DNA from: Porogramme epimiltina
Taxonomy: Eukaryota; Basidiomycota; Agaricomycetes; Polyporales; Polyporaceae
Length of the DNA: 64,000 nucleotides
Direction: 5' to 3'
NCBI GenBank assembly: GCA_900155495.1
Contig: FTLJ01000108.1
Span: forward strand, 62,001-126,000
Shown here: piece by piece, positions 47,489-60,229 of the stretch
Layout: each line of letters opens with the position of its first letter
How positions within the stretch are numbered: position 1 is the first letter of the stretch
Made by a program: the position numbers and the translations under genes
Notes under the pieces: generated by a model
The model's input: only the letters and a program-made list of their open reading frames with translations
What the model was told of the DNA's origin: nothing
Databases searched by the model: none

Positions 47489-50400
47489 TTAATGTAGCAA
47501 GTAAGCACCTGTCATTGGCCGTAGGATTGGGTCATGGTAAGAGGAGGATGTTGTTTGACCGGGGACGGAGGCATTCCCCTCCCGAAATAGAATTTGAGAC
47601 GACACCACGGGGGCACTGTGCGGAGGTGGGTCTTGCAAGTCCGACCGTGAATTCATCTGAGTTTCGTGTTCTCCCACAGGGGCACCAGATGCCTGTGAGG
47701 GCACGTATGTGCTTTGTACCCGTTCTGGGTTTCGCGCAATCAACGTATCCTGGCAAAAAGTCGCATATGAGCTTGGTGTACACACGGCGGCACGTCGCTT
47801 GGTAGAAGACCTACCATTCGACGCATCTGGCTCTCGTGCAAGTGTGGGTACCCCGCAACGGGTTCATGTACATGTGGAGGGCCGGAGGTGCTCGACCAGG
47901 ACTGCTCATTCGCAGAATGTATTGCCCTTGTTGTATCGAGGATGAGGGCTGGGGCCAGCGATGACACTTGTCTCTGGGGATGTCCGAGGTAGGGAGTGCC
48001 GTTTCCGGCTTGTGGATAAGCAACCCTCACTTCTGGCACCCCCGTGTACGTGCCGATCTGGGGAGCGATTGAGGTCTGTGCGCTGTAGCTCTGGGTAGAG
48101 GGTGGTCCGTGTCCATTATACATGTCGAAGGCCCCTTGCGTGATGACTGGCCCTAGGGAGTGGGAATCACTTGGAACGCCGCTAGGGAGCGCCTCGGGGC
48201 TGTGTACCATGAAATTTGAGACTGTTCCCGGATCTCCGAAACCGTTCACCTGTGTTGGTCGACGTTGAAGCAGAGGCTGCGGTGGTGGTAGAGGCTGCGG
48301 GGAGTTGTAGTATACGGAGTGCCCGTTGGGTTCAGCACGATCACCGTTGGCTCCTGCATTTGCCATAAGAAGGAACATGGTAGGACGGCGTGTTGATTCC
48401 GGAAGTACACCCCCTGCAGGTGGCCCAGCAACAATGTCTTCTCCGTTCTGTGGCAGTCTATATGGCTGTGATGCGAATTGTTGGACGGTCGTGTCCCGCC
48501 GGACATAACCATGATGGGAGACTTGTCCGTCGAAAACCCCTGTAGTTTGAGAAGGATTGCCAGCACCGGAAAAACTGGGCGACTGGGGAACAGGGATCAT
48601 ACTCGCAGTACGGAATGGATGCAGGCCGTGAGCGGCTCTGGACGCCGGTGTACCGTTGTGATTCGGCATGTCATTAGGACTCAAAGGAATAGGTGACTCA
48701 GAGAGCGGGGGGTATTGCTGGGCGTATTGCGTTACTGAACGGCCGCCGGGGTTGAACCCACTAGGGATGTCGCCCATAGAGTGGATAACGGGAGGGAGTT
48801 GCATAGTTGGAGAACGTGCGGCCGTCGGACTGACGGGGCTCGGACCAGTGGTCACGGTGGGCGAAGAGACGCACGGCGAAACAACGCTAGTCCAGATTTC
48901 CGCACCTAAAAGATAGCCCATCACATTTTTCCGGTCGCGAGTGAATGTGATACGAAGCCTAAGCCTTCCATCGTCATCCGGGAGATTGAATGAGTCCCTG
49001 GAAGTGACACCCGCGTGAAACCGCCAAGAAGGGCTGGAGATGTGCGTATGGTGATTGGAAGAATGATGTTGGACGTCTTCTTCTTCCACGTCTCGGTGAG
49101 ACACAACACGAATAGCGACGTATCCGTGTGTCAGAGTGCCGTATTGGCACCAGCAACGCCCAATCTGGATAGTAAGGAGAGGCTTGTCACCCTTATTGAT
49201 GACGATCTTGGGTTGCCCGACTGCCCAGAATTTTGCGTCGAGGCGCTCCCTCACCACAACCTTATCTCCCTCTGCGGGAGCGATCGTGTAGCCTTGGCTA
49301 AGGAGGAGTCTTCGCGACCACTCTTCGATGCGGACGTGGAACTCGTCCGTCCGGGATTGACAAAGGTTTGTATGGATGTGCGAGTCCTCCTCGGAACCTC
49401 GTCCAAGTTGAATCGGTATATAGGCGGGCATCATTCGGGCTTTGGAAGCGTGGTCGCGAAGGAGAGGGATGGAAACGTACGCCATGCGATAGTAATGCTC
49501 TTCTTCAAAAGAGACGTCCGTTGTCATGTAACGAGGGGATCCTGACGGGTTTTGCACAGCCTTATAGCCCACCGCCGCACCAGCGAAGAAGTCGGCATTC
49601 AAGGACTTGCTATTTCTACGACGAAGCAGGAGAGCGACGATGAATCCATTTTCGGAATCTCCATGTTGGCAAGCTAGGAGTGCGAGGTGGGTAGCTGCGG
49701 ACCGATTACCCCCGGAGGGATACCTGGGAGAGATCGCAAGCAGGGGAAGTTGAGCATGGATACCATACGACGTCAGGGTATAGGTGGGGTATACAGAATC
49801 GTTGCGCAAGCCGAGGAGTGAGGTCAGCTTCGGTGGGGGAATAGTGGTGAGGTCGACTGTGGAAGTACTCCGAAAGTCGGAAGGGGAAGATGCGAGTAGG
49901 CAGTGATTTTGACTTGTCCTAGATGGCTCCTGGTGCTTTCCTATGGAGCCCTCCTCCTCGCTAGTGAAATCGACGAACATGTCCTGAACAGGAAGAGTGC
50001 GCCCCCAAATCAAAATGGACTGGTCTGGTATGTGTTTGAGGATCTCCTCCTGGAGCCGGATGAACGCCCGCGTTCCGCCTTCTCCGTACATTGTAGGCAT
50101 GTTGACACCAAACAGCCCCATCAGGGAATAGGCGTGGTCTTCGTCACGAGACGTCTTCCTAGGAGCCGCCCATGACATACGGCGTGCGACGCAGATCTTA
50201 TCAAGAGGTTTGTCAAACATGAGGACTGCCCGGTCCACGTTGCAGGCTTTCTCGATGAGGCTAGCGAGTGTATGTTTTGATCCGATGGGACTCCAGTCGG
50301 AGGTGTAGAATATTACGACGCTGGGGGCGATGAGCTCCTGAAGCGTCCATCCACGGAAGAACCAGACACTTTGAAGACGTTGTTCAGATGGGAACTTGTG

Positions 50401-50796
50401 GACGTCGTGGAGGAAGACGTAACAAACACTGGAGTAACGATACCAGTTATACATAGAGTTGATCGCCTCGGAGAGCTCGGCGCTGCTCGTCTGGTCTATG
50501 CAGCATGTGTCGACCCAGCCGTAATCGTACCCTGCGTCCCGGGCAACCTCGCAGAATCGCTGTATCTTCGGTGAAAGGTGCGAAAGGATGGAGTTGGGGT
50601 CTTCAGCCAACCTGTCCTTATGATCCTTCTGTATCTTGCATACGTCTTCATAAGATTGTTCATCGACGAAGGGAACATCTGGGGGGCGCGGGTCCTCCTT
50701 TTTTGCCCATACGTGAGAGAGGATGGCGTAAGGAGTCTTCTGTATCTCCTGTGACACGCTATAGAAGAGACCAGTCCGAGTTTCTAAGAGCCTCAT
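47489..50796 (-). CDS. HET-domain (heterokaryon incompatibility) protein, copy B
   Basis: ATG at 50796; exon 1 runs to 47815 (994 codons) and exon 2 is 47749-47489, giving about 1080 residues. The N-terminus MRLLETRTGLFYSV is followed by the three classical HET blocks: YAILSHVWA (residues about 23-31), YGWVDTCCIDQTSSAELSEAI (about 91-111), and WFFRGWTLQELIAP (about 142-155) with FYTSDWSPIG. Downstream is AAPRKTSRDEDHAYSLMGLFGV plus MYGEGGTRAFIRLQEE, typical of mushroom HET proteins. Residues about 290-640 form a folded-looking region without recognised repeats. The last 400 residues are Pro/Ser/Thr-rich and probably disordered. No NACHT or WD40 part is present. The role is inferred to be allorecognition and regulated cell death after hyphal fusion. 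The 3' end is uncertain: a stop follows shortly after a possible donor (GTGCTTAC). Confidence 0.85.
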
Positions 50797-52566
50797 CGTT
50801 CCTAGCACCTAGTAAGAGCTCGTATTAGATAATGAACGCCTCAACTTGCACTTCGCACGCACCACGGAGGACGTTTCTGTCCAAGAACTCGAGATGATGT
50901 GGACAAGGCAGAGGATCTTGATTCTTTGGAAAGGGAGTGTGAGCGAGGACGCAGATTTTATGACCGGAGGAGAGGAGTTGGAGTACCTGACGAAGCGTTA
51001 TGGGGACAAATCTGGACGTGTAGGCGGTCTATAAGGGCCATGGAGCTGGTAGTTATGGGTGCCGAATACCACATCCCATTGTTCCTTGTACGTATAAGTT
51101 CAAAGAGACTGGCTGATACCACACGACGTGGGACGTCGAAGCTGGTCAGATACGCACAGCCCTGAGCGCAGAATCCCGGTAGTTCCTATGCCTCATGGAA
51201 GAACAACGTCAGATTTTGGAGTGCTTCTGCGTCTTAATGTCGCGCGCAAATTACCTAAGATTGTTCTGGTTGTGCGTTTCAAGTCTATGCGCCCCCACAC
51301 ATCCCCTCGAGGCTTTGATCTTGACCGAGAGCGTTGGGTTTCGTCTGGCCAGGTAGGAAACTTAGTCCGCCAGCTTTGTCCAGCCCCCGAATCTTCCATG
51401 ATGTATACGTGGCTTCTCCATCTTCTCATATGGCCCTATAGAGCTAGCGTCCATATCGCAAAGACAATCGCTAGAAAAAGTGTGGGAATGTGGGCGCAGG
51501 AAGTTTCACGCTGATGAGGCTCACATAGAGAGTACCACATCGTGATGCGCCGTTAACGTGTCGTCTCATAATAGCCTCCAACCGATGACGACCTCCTTGT
51601 CCTGCGGGAGCAGACCGGCCCCGGATGAGGAAACTACGACGTTGTATGTTCATACGTGACATTCGAACAGCAGGTAGGTGCGACGTGATAGCGCTAGACG
51701 AACTGGGTCCAATTGTACGACCACAAAAATGCCTGTCAAGGCGTGTCAGCCTTCCCGGGAGGTTCATTGTACGAAGAGCACCTTAAGTGATGTAATTTTT
51801 GGGGCCACGTCAAGTCACCTTGATACGTATCAATGCAAATATCGCGACGTGCATCCAGGCTGCAACCTGCTATCTTAGCAACGGAGAGAAAAAACAAACA
51901 CAACTTCCATGAAAAGCCGACATTGAAGGTTTGATTTCGGCGCCGAGCCATGACGGGCCTGGGAGTATAGAAACACCCAAAGAAATGAACTGAAACGGTG
52001 CGCCCAAACCTCAGGTGACTGTGCATGTGTTCAATGAAGCCTCGTACATACCGGTTCTTTCCATAATAGCCACAAACTCAAGACGAGTCCTTGTGTGACT
52101 CGCGAGGTTTATGACAGGACGTGCCGGACGAGTGGAGAGAGCGCATGAGAATGGACTGTCTACTGGGTGTGATCGCAACGTGACTGTACATGGGTGGTGG
52201 CATGCGCTGGCGCTTCATACCCAAAAAGGGAATGTGGGCCCTTGACCCGGAGGAGACTAACCTTAGAGTGACAATTCTTTGGCAGCACTGGGTAAACGAG
52301 CTTGGGCCGATATAACGCCACGCGGACAACTCACAGCCAAGGCCTGCGGTAGAGCCTTCGGTGAAACAGTTTTGCTCTATTCACTTGAATATGGCAGGCT
52401 CCCCATCGGTGGGAAACTAGCTCAACCCGTATGCCATTGGAATTACGTATGCGCCTTGAAGTCGAACTCTACATACTCAACAGTGATGAACCTCGATCTT
52501 TTAGAATGATTACAATACAACCCATTTTTATCTTCTTATTAACGCGTGTCCCCCGCAATCAAACCA
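50797..52566. other. 5' flank of HET copy B and spacer to FGAM synthase
   Basis: 50830-52060 is the copy B side of the duplicated HET flank. 52060-52566 is the 3' side of the FGAM synthase gene; I see no gene. Confidence 0.55.
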
Positions 52567-53182
52567 CTATTCACCGCACCACTTCCGCGCACTCTGGAAC
52601 AGCCTAAACCACGGACCCATCCCCTTCCACGACTCCGCGAACGTCGGCGGGTACCAGCTATTGCTATCCAGCGCGATGACCCGCTCCGGGTGCGGCATGA
52701 GCGCGAGCACCCGCCCGTCGGGCGTCTGCACACCCGTGATGCCGCCCGGACTCCCGTTCGGGTTTAGGGGGTACGCATTCACGTCCGCAGCCGCTCCCGT
52801 CCCGTCGACGTACCGCACGCCAACAAGCCCCGCTCCCTCCAGCGCCGCGCGCTGGCCCTCGCGCGCGAACGTGGCGCGACCCTCGCCGTGTGCAACAGCG
52901 ACGGGCAGGCGCGAGCCCTCCATCTCGCGGAGGAAGACAGACTGCGCGGTCGCGGGCCCAGGCACGACCTCGACGACACAGACGCGGCCTTCGAACCGCT
53001 CCGAACGGTTCGCGCGGAAGTCGGGCCAGTCCTGCGCGCCCGGGAGGATCTCGCGCAACGCGCTGAGGAACTGGCAACCGTTGCAGACGCCAAGGGTGAA
53101 CGTGTTCTGACGCGCGAAGAAGGCGGAGAACTCCGCGCGCGCGGTCGCGTTGAGCAAGACGGAGTTCGCCCACCCCTTCCCT

Positions 53183-53221
<39 letters not shown>

Positions 53222-56200
53222 GCGAGGCCTCGGAAGGAAGACAGGGAGACGGCGCCGGAGAGGATGTCGGACATATGCACGTCGACAGTCTCGAAGCCCA
53301 CGACCGCAAACGCCCATGCCATCTCGACTTGTCCGTTCACGCCCTGTTCGCGGAGGATGGCGACCTTGGGGCGACGGAAGAGGGTGCGCGTTAAGTGTGG
53401 CTCAAACGTGAGATCGTAGTACAATCCCCGGTGGTCGGCCGATGTGATGAGCGCGTACTCCTCTTTGGCGCAGTCCGGGTTGTCTCGCAGGGCCTGCATG
53501 CGGTAGGAGGTTTCTGCCCATGCCGCCTGCAACTGCGCGCGGGTGCCAGAGAAGACTTCGTGAGAGGACGAGGAGAACTTGATGACCTCATCCGTAGTCA
53601 CGGAGCCTATGTCGTGTATAGAGGCTGCAGGGAATCCGCGCCCAGAGAAGAACTCGGTCACAAGAGCGATATCGCTCTCGCGGACTTGGATGACAGCACC
53701 GAGCTCCTCGTTGAAGAGCGCAGACACGTGGTCGCCCTGTGTCGCAACAGTGTTGAGGTTGATGTCCAGTCCAGTCCTCCCAGCGAAGGCCATCTCCACG
53801 AGTGTTGTAAAGAGACCACCATCTGAGCGGTCGTGATAGGCGAGAACGACGCCGGAGTGCTCTTGACGGATGGCCTGGCAAGCCTCGAAGAAGGTTTTGA
53901 TGTCTTGCGCGTCTACGACGTCCGGGGCCTCGTGTCCGACTTGCTTGAACACCTGCGCGACGGCCGATCCACCGAGACGCTGCTTCCCGCGCGCAAGGTC
54001 GAGGAAAAGAATCTTCGTAGGAACACCCAGGTCCGTGCGAAGCTGCGGCGTCCACGTCTTCGATACATCCTCGACGGCGGCGAATGCAGTGACGATGAGC
54101 GACAGCGGCGAGCTGACCTCGCGCCTCTCCCCACCTTCCTCCCACTTCATCGACATCGACATCGAGTCCTTCCCGACGGGGATCCCCACCCCAAGCGCAG
54201 GGCACAGCTCCATGCCCACCGCGCGCACGGCATCATACAGCGCCGCGCCCTCGCCCGCCTTGGATGCCGCGCACATCCAGTTCGCGCTGAGCTTCACGCG
54301 CCCGAGCGCGCCGACGTTTGCCGCCGCAAGATTCGTCAGGGACTCCGCCACCGCCATGCGCGCAGAGGCCGCGGCGTCCAGGATAGCGAGGGGCGTCCGC
54401 TCGCCCATGGCCATTGCTTCGCCGCACAAGATACCGAACCCGTACGATGTCCGCGTGACGGCCACATCTGCGACGGGCACCTGCCAGGGACCCACCATCT
54501 GGTCCCGAGTCACCAATCCCGTAATGGTGCGGTCGCCGATCGTGATCAGGAAAGACTTGGACCCGACGGAGGGTAGGCGGAGGACGCGCTCGATCGCCTC
54601 TGCGATGCGAGCCGAGGGCTGGACGTTGGGGAGGTACTCGGCGAGATCGGCCTTGAAGGGGACTGAGGGCGGCGCGACGTGCGCGTCCGTGCGGTGCATA
54701 CGGGGCGGCTTGCCAAAGAGGGTTGACATCTTGAGGCGGATGACGTCCTGCTTCAGGAGGCGGTCGGTGACTACCAGCTCGTCCGAGTCGTTCGCCGTGC
54801 CCACGATGGAGAACGGGCACCGCTCACGCTCGGCGAGGGCTCGAAACTGCACCTCCTGTTCGGGGGAGATAGCGAGAACATAGCGTTCCTGGCTCTCGTT
54901 GCACCAGATCTCCATCGGAGACATGCTCGAGTCCGCCACGAGAACATCGCGGATCTCGAACGCCGCGCCGAGGTCCGAGTCGTGCACGAGCTCGGGGAGA
55001 GCGTTCGAGAGACCGCCTGCGCCGACGTCGTGGATGGACTGGATGGGGTTGTGGTCTCCAAGGCCTACGCACGCGTCGATGACTTGCTGACAACGGCGCT
55101 GCATCTCCGCATTGTCGCGCTGGACGCTAGCGAAGTCGAGCTCGGCAGAGCCCGCGCCCGAAACCTGGCTGCTCGCAGCACCGCCGCCCAGTCCGATGAG
55201 CATCCCAGGTCCTCCAAGGACGACGATCTTCGCCCCGGCCGAGATCTTCGACTTCTTCGCGAAAGGCGTGCGGACGTTGCCCAGCCCTCCGGCCAGCATG
55301 ATCGGCTTGTGGTATCCACGAACCTCCTTGGCGCCATCTGGGAGAGGCACGCTCTCCGCGAACGTCCGGAAGTACCCTGCGAGTGCTGGACGACCGAACT
55401 CGTTGTTGAACGCGCTTGCTCCTAGCGGGCCGTCGACCATGATGTCGAGCGCGGACGCGATGTGAGCGGGACGGCCAAAGTCCGTCTCCCACGGCTGCTC
55501 ATACCCAGGGATCAGGAGGTTGGAGACAGTGAAGCCCGCGAGGCCCGCCTTAGGCTTGGAGCCGCGCCCGACGGCACCTTCGTCGCGGATCTCTCCACCA
55601 GATCCAGTTGCGGCGCCAGGATATGGGGAGACGGCGGTGGGATGGTTGTGCGTCTCTACCTTCACGAGGATGGGCATCTCCTCGAAAGTTCCGCGGTAAT
55701 GGAACTTTGTCCCGTCGTTGGCGTCGTCCGTCGCGGCTTGTGAGACAGCGAAACGCGGGGCGCTGTGGCCCTCAAAGACCGCGGCGTTGTCCGAGTAGGC
55801 AGAGATTGTTCCCGTCCCGTTCAGCTTCTCCGTGTTGCGGATCATGTGGAAGAGGGACGTGTCCTGCGCCTGGCCGTCGATCGTCCAGGACGCGTTGAAG
55901 ATTTTGTGTCGGCAATGCTCCGAGTTCACCTGGGCGAACATGAACAGCTCCGCGTCCGTGGGGTTTCGGTTGATCGGGGTGGGTCCCGAGACGTACGCGT
56001 CCACGAGATATCCGATCTCGTCCGAGGAGAGAGCAAGGCCGAGCTCCTTGTTTGCCGTGGAGAGCTTTCCCCGAGCTGCATCGCGCTCCGTCTCTGATAC
56101 GAGATCGATCGTACGCAAGGGGCTGGCATCCTTGTGCGCGAAGATGGCGTCCTGGGGCGGCAGCGTGATGTGGACGGCTTGGGTCATGCGGTCATGGATA

Positions 56201-56640
56201 AGGGGGGAGATGGATCGGAGTGCGTCGAAGGAGAGGGCGAGTCCATCGGTTGAGGTGAAAATGTACGCCAGTCCGCGCTCAAGCCTCTCTACATGCTCGC
56301 CGAGCTTGCAAATAGTGGCGATATCGGTTGCCTTGCTAGACCAGGGGGAGATAGAGCCGGGGCGGGGAAGAACGTACACGACTCCTTGTCCTGTTTGGAG
56401 CGCCGTCGCGGTGGTGTCTAGGCGAACATCATCGCCGTATTGGAGAAGCTTTTGGAGAGTGTGGTGATGGGTGGAATCCGCATCGGACAACGCTTGTTCC
56501 GCGACGTCGGTGCGGCACGCTACGAGATGGAGGTAGACGGCATCGACGGAGGAGACCTGGGGGGCAGTCTTTCTGATGGCCTTCAGGAGCGATTCGCGTT
56601 TGCTTTGGGTTATCGCGGAGGCTCCTGTGAGTACCAGCAT
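52567..56640 (-). CDS. ADE6: Phosphoribosylformylglycinamidine synthase (FGAM synthase)
   Basis: One uninterrupted frame of 1357 residues, very close to the 1358 of yeast Ade6, from ATG 56640 to TAG 52567. It catalyses the fourth step of purine synthesis: FGAR + glutamine + ATP to FGAM + glutamate. Order: N-terminal PurS-like region; linker and first PurM-like half with NSEHCRHKIFNA, VETHNHPTAVSPYPGAATG and GGEIRDEGAVGRG; second half with HDVGAGGLSNALPELVHDS, GIPVGKDSMSMS and YHDRSDGGL; C-terminal class I glutamine amidotransferase with LGVCNGCQFL (nucleophile Cys near 1186) and MPHPER (His near 1317, Glu near 1319). All expected catalytic marks are present. It is the only long intron-less gene in the window, with codon use typical of a well-expressed housekeeping gene. 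Cytosolic. Confidence 0.97.
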
Positions 56641-57402
56641 CTTGATGGAAGTGAGGAGATGGCCGTGTCTCGCACTGTTGAGTACACACCTTGCTCAGCG
56701 CACACTGACTAGGGCCTCTTCTTTCTGGTGCGCGGGCCTTTCCCTTTGGTAACAGTGAGCATTGTTTACTGTTTCGCGCGACTAGACGTACAGAATGAGT
56801 GTAGAGATGGGTGAGTGATGAAGGCTAGAGACAGAGTCATAGTCGCACAGAATATTTTGTGGAGGGCACGTTATCTTATCTGATAACTTTATGGGCGGTA
56901 ATCTCTCTTATGGCGTCCATGACTAGATTCTGGTTAGACACATCTTTTGTAACGGCTTTGTAGAAGATAGCATAAAAAGAATCGTCCCGGTCCGGGGAAC
57001 GTAACCAGTCTGCACTCTGCGCATACCAAACAGGGGCTTGCCAGCGTTCCTTCAATTTGGGCACGGCAGCCTAAGATGAACCATAAGGGTGTCAGCCATA
57101 ACCGGCAATATAGAGACAGACTCTAGATCCTTGTTGAGCTACAACAGTGCGTAGTAAAACAAATGATGGAAATAAGTAGGATGTGATGATGGGATGAGAT
57201 AGATATTTCAAGGAAGCTGGACAGATAGCGAGGCGAGAGAGAGAGCAAACGAAAACTAAGAAACATTTCAAATGTTTAGTGGGGGAATGGAGAGCGGCCA
57301 GGTGACTGATACAGCCGACATAGCCCGCCGTCGCCAATAGTCCACAACACCTTCAGGACACAACCCAAGGCCACAATGCGCGCCGGGCACCGCCTCCGCG
57401 CC
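56641..57402. other. Intergenic region with a possible orphan exon
   Basis: Includes the FGAM synthase promoter (a CCTTTGGTAACAG-type stretch near 56745). The possible coding piece at 56876-57072 is listed separately; the rest is A/T-richer and featureless. Confidence 0.45.
56876..57072 (-). other. Possible orphan terminal exon
   Basis: After an acceptor-like TTCATCTTAG the minus strand is open for 64 codons. It has good amino-acid balance (KLKERWQAPVWYAQSADWL, then DDSFYAIFYKAV) and ends in a TAA at 56876. I find no upstream exon or start with context, and I do not recognise the family. It could be a gene remnant or chance. Confidence 0.25.
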
Positions 57403-60229
57403 TCACGCGCACGCCACGGTGACCGTCGCAAAGTCGAACGCGGACATCGCGAGGGGCATCTCGCGCGCGTCCTCGCCGAACCGGCCCCAGTTCAGCCACC
57501 ACTCCTCCGCGGCGTCGTGCGCGTCGTACAGGAAGATCTCCGCGATCTCCTCGAACTGCGCCTTGAGCGCGCCCTCGTCCCACGCGTCGCCGTCCTCGCG
57601 CCCGTGCCCGCGCAGGCCCGCGTCGCGCGCGCGCGCCGCGGGGGCGCCGGACGGGAGCGCCATCGTGCGCGCGTTCCCGACGTCGGCGGTGCGCACGCGC
57701 GCGCAGCGGCCTTCCCGGAGTTCTTGGTACGCCGCGAGGAAGGAGGGCGTCTGGGCGCGGTGCGTGAGGTGCGAGAAGAGCGAGCCGAGGACTGCCGCGT
57801 CTTCGACTGCCATGCTGCAGCCGTGGGACCCGCCGGGCTTTCAGGGGCAAGGTGGGCGGCAGGGGCGGGCGAAGATTGCAGAGCGTGGAGATGGTCGACG
57901 GGCGGGGAGATGAAGAGGAAATAGGTCAGCGTCTGTGTGGACGATGTGCGCACAGGGCGCCTGCACGAAATGGAGGGGCTAGGCACGAACACTTACCATG
58001 GATGGATGTGCCGCGTCTCCGAGAAGTACTATTTGGCCAGACACGTCGGTCCATTCGTCAATGGAATCATGCTTCATGAACGTCGTGCGAACGAGATGTG
58101 GTGCCAGCCGGATCAATCGCCGCACGCTACCGGGACAAACACGTTCAATGACGTTTAGGAACGAAGAGGCATGCGTGAATACGTACTATTCGGCGTGTTC
58201 GTCGACGTTTATTGTGTCCGTAGGCACCACGTCATCCCAGCCCTCGCTGGAACCTTGAGGAAGACTGTCACCGTCGTGGGAGTAGAAGTGGAATACCCAC
58301 TCCTTCTTGGCACGCTAGGAGCCAAGTCGGATCATCAGTCGTCTGGAATCGTAGCGGAGTGTCTTCGGAAATACATACTACGGGGTGCCCTGAAAAGACC
58401 AGTAACGTTAGACGAAGAGAATCACTACAGCAATGTGAAGCTCACCAGCAAAACTTCGACATGAGCCCATCCACATCGGCCACTTGATGATATTATCAGG
58501 CGGGGCAGTTCAGCGATGAGAATCAAATACGCACCTCCTCAGCAAGCGCAAACTGCCGCAGTTCAGGATCTTCCAACATCTTTTCCACATCCACCACACC
58601 GGTGTATACGGTCAAGCCGGCGGGCTTGACATCATCTTCTTTACTGAAGACGGCTTTCCGTACGATGCTTTTTGAACCATCCGCCCCAACAATGACGTCG
58701 GCAGCAAGGACGGTCCCATTGGCAAGAGTGACGCTTGGACTCTGTGCGCTTCCCGACCGCGACTGTATTGATACGACCTCGGTGTTGAAGTGGACAGTCG
58801 CGCCGACATCGGTCGCTACCCTATACAGCAGCCGAACAAGGTCTTCACGCTGTATAATGACATCAATGACTGCAGCACTCCAACTATAGCGAGGCGACTC
58901 ACATCCATAACGAGGAACTCCCCACCCGTTTCTGCCATGACTGCCGGTTTCCAGTGGATGTAACCAACGAATTTGCCGCTGTCCACTGTTGGAGGTCCCA
59001 TGGTCAGAGATCACATCTCGCCAACGCAGCAACATTGACATCAGGGCACTACGGAACGGACCCCGGTCATCAAATGCGCCCCACGTCCTTCCGCGACTGC
59101 GTCACCACTTGCAGCGCGGCGATGATTGATGCATCGCGGGAATCGCGAAGCCCAGCGGCGCGGCGCCGCAAACACAACAACTCGCCAAGGGCGAACAGAA
59201 CAGCATGCCGCACGGGACGAGTAAACACCGTGTGCGAGTTCGCAGAGACCTCTTGAGGACTCAGGCACCCGCGGCCATGCCGTACCGCCATAATGAAAAC
59301 GGACGGCACGCACCCACCGCGCGTGGCAGTACCAGCTAAGTAGAGCGCGACGCCCGGCCCGGAGGAGCCCCCTCCGATTCGATCACGGCCGAAGCCATGA
59401 TGGCATGATGAGGGACGCCGCGCGCGCGATCCACGACAGCTCCCGACCTGAGCTGCCCACGCGCCCCGCGCGTTCTCTGGGCACTCGGCGCATCGCGCGA
59501 TAGCGATGGGGTGCCCACGGTCTCCCCGTCAGACTTCGGTACTCTTACGCCGCCCGGGAGCGTGCGTCGTGGGGGCGCGAGGCGTGCAGGTGGAGCCGAC
59601 GAGTGCGGGTGCGGCGCATCGCATCGCATCGTATCGCATCATGGCCCCCGACCGCCGCAGGGGCGGCGTGGTGCGCCAAGAGCCCGCGCGCAAACCGTAG
59701 TGTGCGCCGCTGAGGCTGCCCAGAACACGGGGGCGAACAGGCGGGGATAGTGGGGGCGGAACGGAGGGCGGAGGACTCACGGTGGTGGTACGGGGTGCCG
59801 ACGCAGCGCGTGGCGAGGCGGTGGAGCTCGTCCTCGCTCACCCACCGGCGGAGGACCTTGCTGAGGTTCGGGGGCACGCGCACGCCGCCGCTCTGTGCGG
59901 CGAGGCTGCCCCGCTCGAGCACGCGCACGCGGTGCCCGGCCTTGCACAGCGCGCACGCCGCGGCGAGCCCGCCGACTCCTATCGATCGTTGTTAGTGTTC
60001 GCTGTGGATGTCATGGAGGGCGAAGAGGTGGACGGTGGACGGTGCGTGGTGGGGGCGACGCGTTGGTAGGATGGAAGGCAAAAGCCAAAGCGGGCAGGAA
60101 GATGGTGGCGCAGGCCCAATCTGGCCGGGAGAGACAGAACGCACCTGCACCGATCACAAGGAAGTCGAGGGGGAGGGCAGCTGTGCGCTGTGCGGTCCCG
60201 CCGTGGACAGAACCCATCATAGAGCGCAT
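57403..60229 (-). CDS. FAD-dependent monooxygenase, salicylate hydroxylase type
   Basis: Nine exons fit in phase and give 473 residues: 60229-60145, 59978-59781, 58985-58903, 58849-58535, 58482-58446, 58389-58379, 58314-58187, 58126-57997, 57837-57403. The N-terminal FAD fold reads DFLVIGAGVGGLAAACAL (GxGxxG split by intron 1) and ends RVRVLERG. The middle has REDLVRLLY, a conserved Arg/Asp in the flavin pocket of this family, then VIVGADGSKSIVRK (DG motif). The C-terminal FAD motif is VLLGDAAHPSM, followed by GCSMAVEDAAVLG. Relatives hydroxylate or decarboxylate aromatic substrates with NAD(P)H and O2; the substrate here is unknown. Oddities are a 795-nt second intron (58986-59780) and an 11-nt exon 6. 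It is transcribed towards the FGAM synthase gene on the same strand. Confidence 0.85.
59616..59640 (+). repeat. GCATC tandem repeat inside intron 2 of the monooxygenase
   Basis: Five units (one GTATC variant) in the middle of the unusually long intron. Confidence 0.8.
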
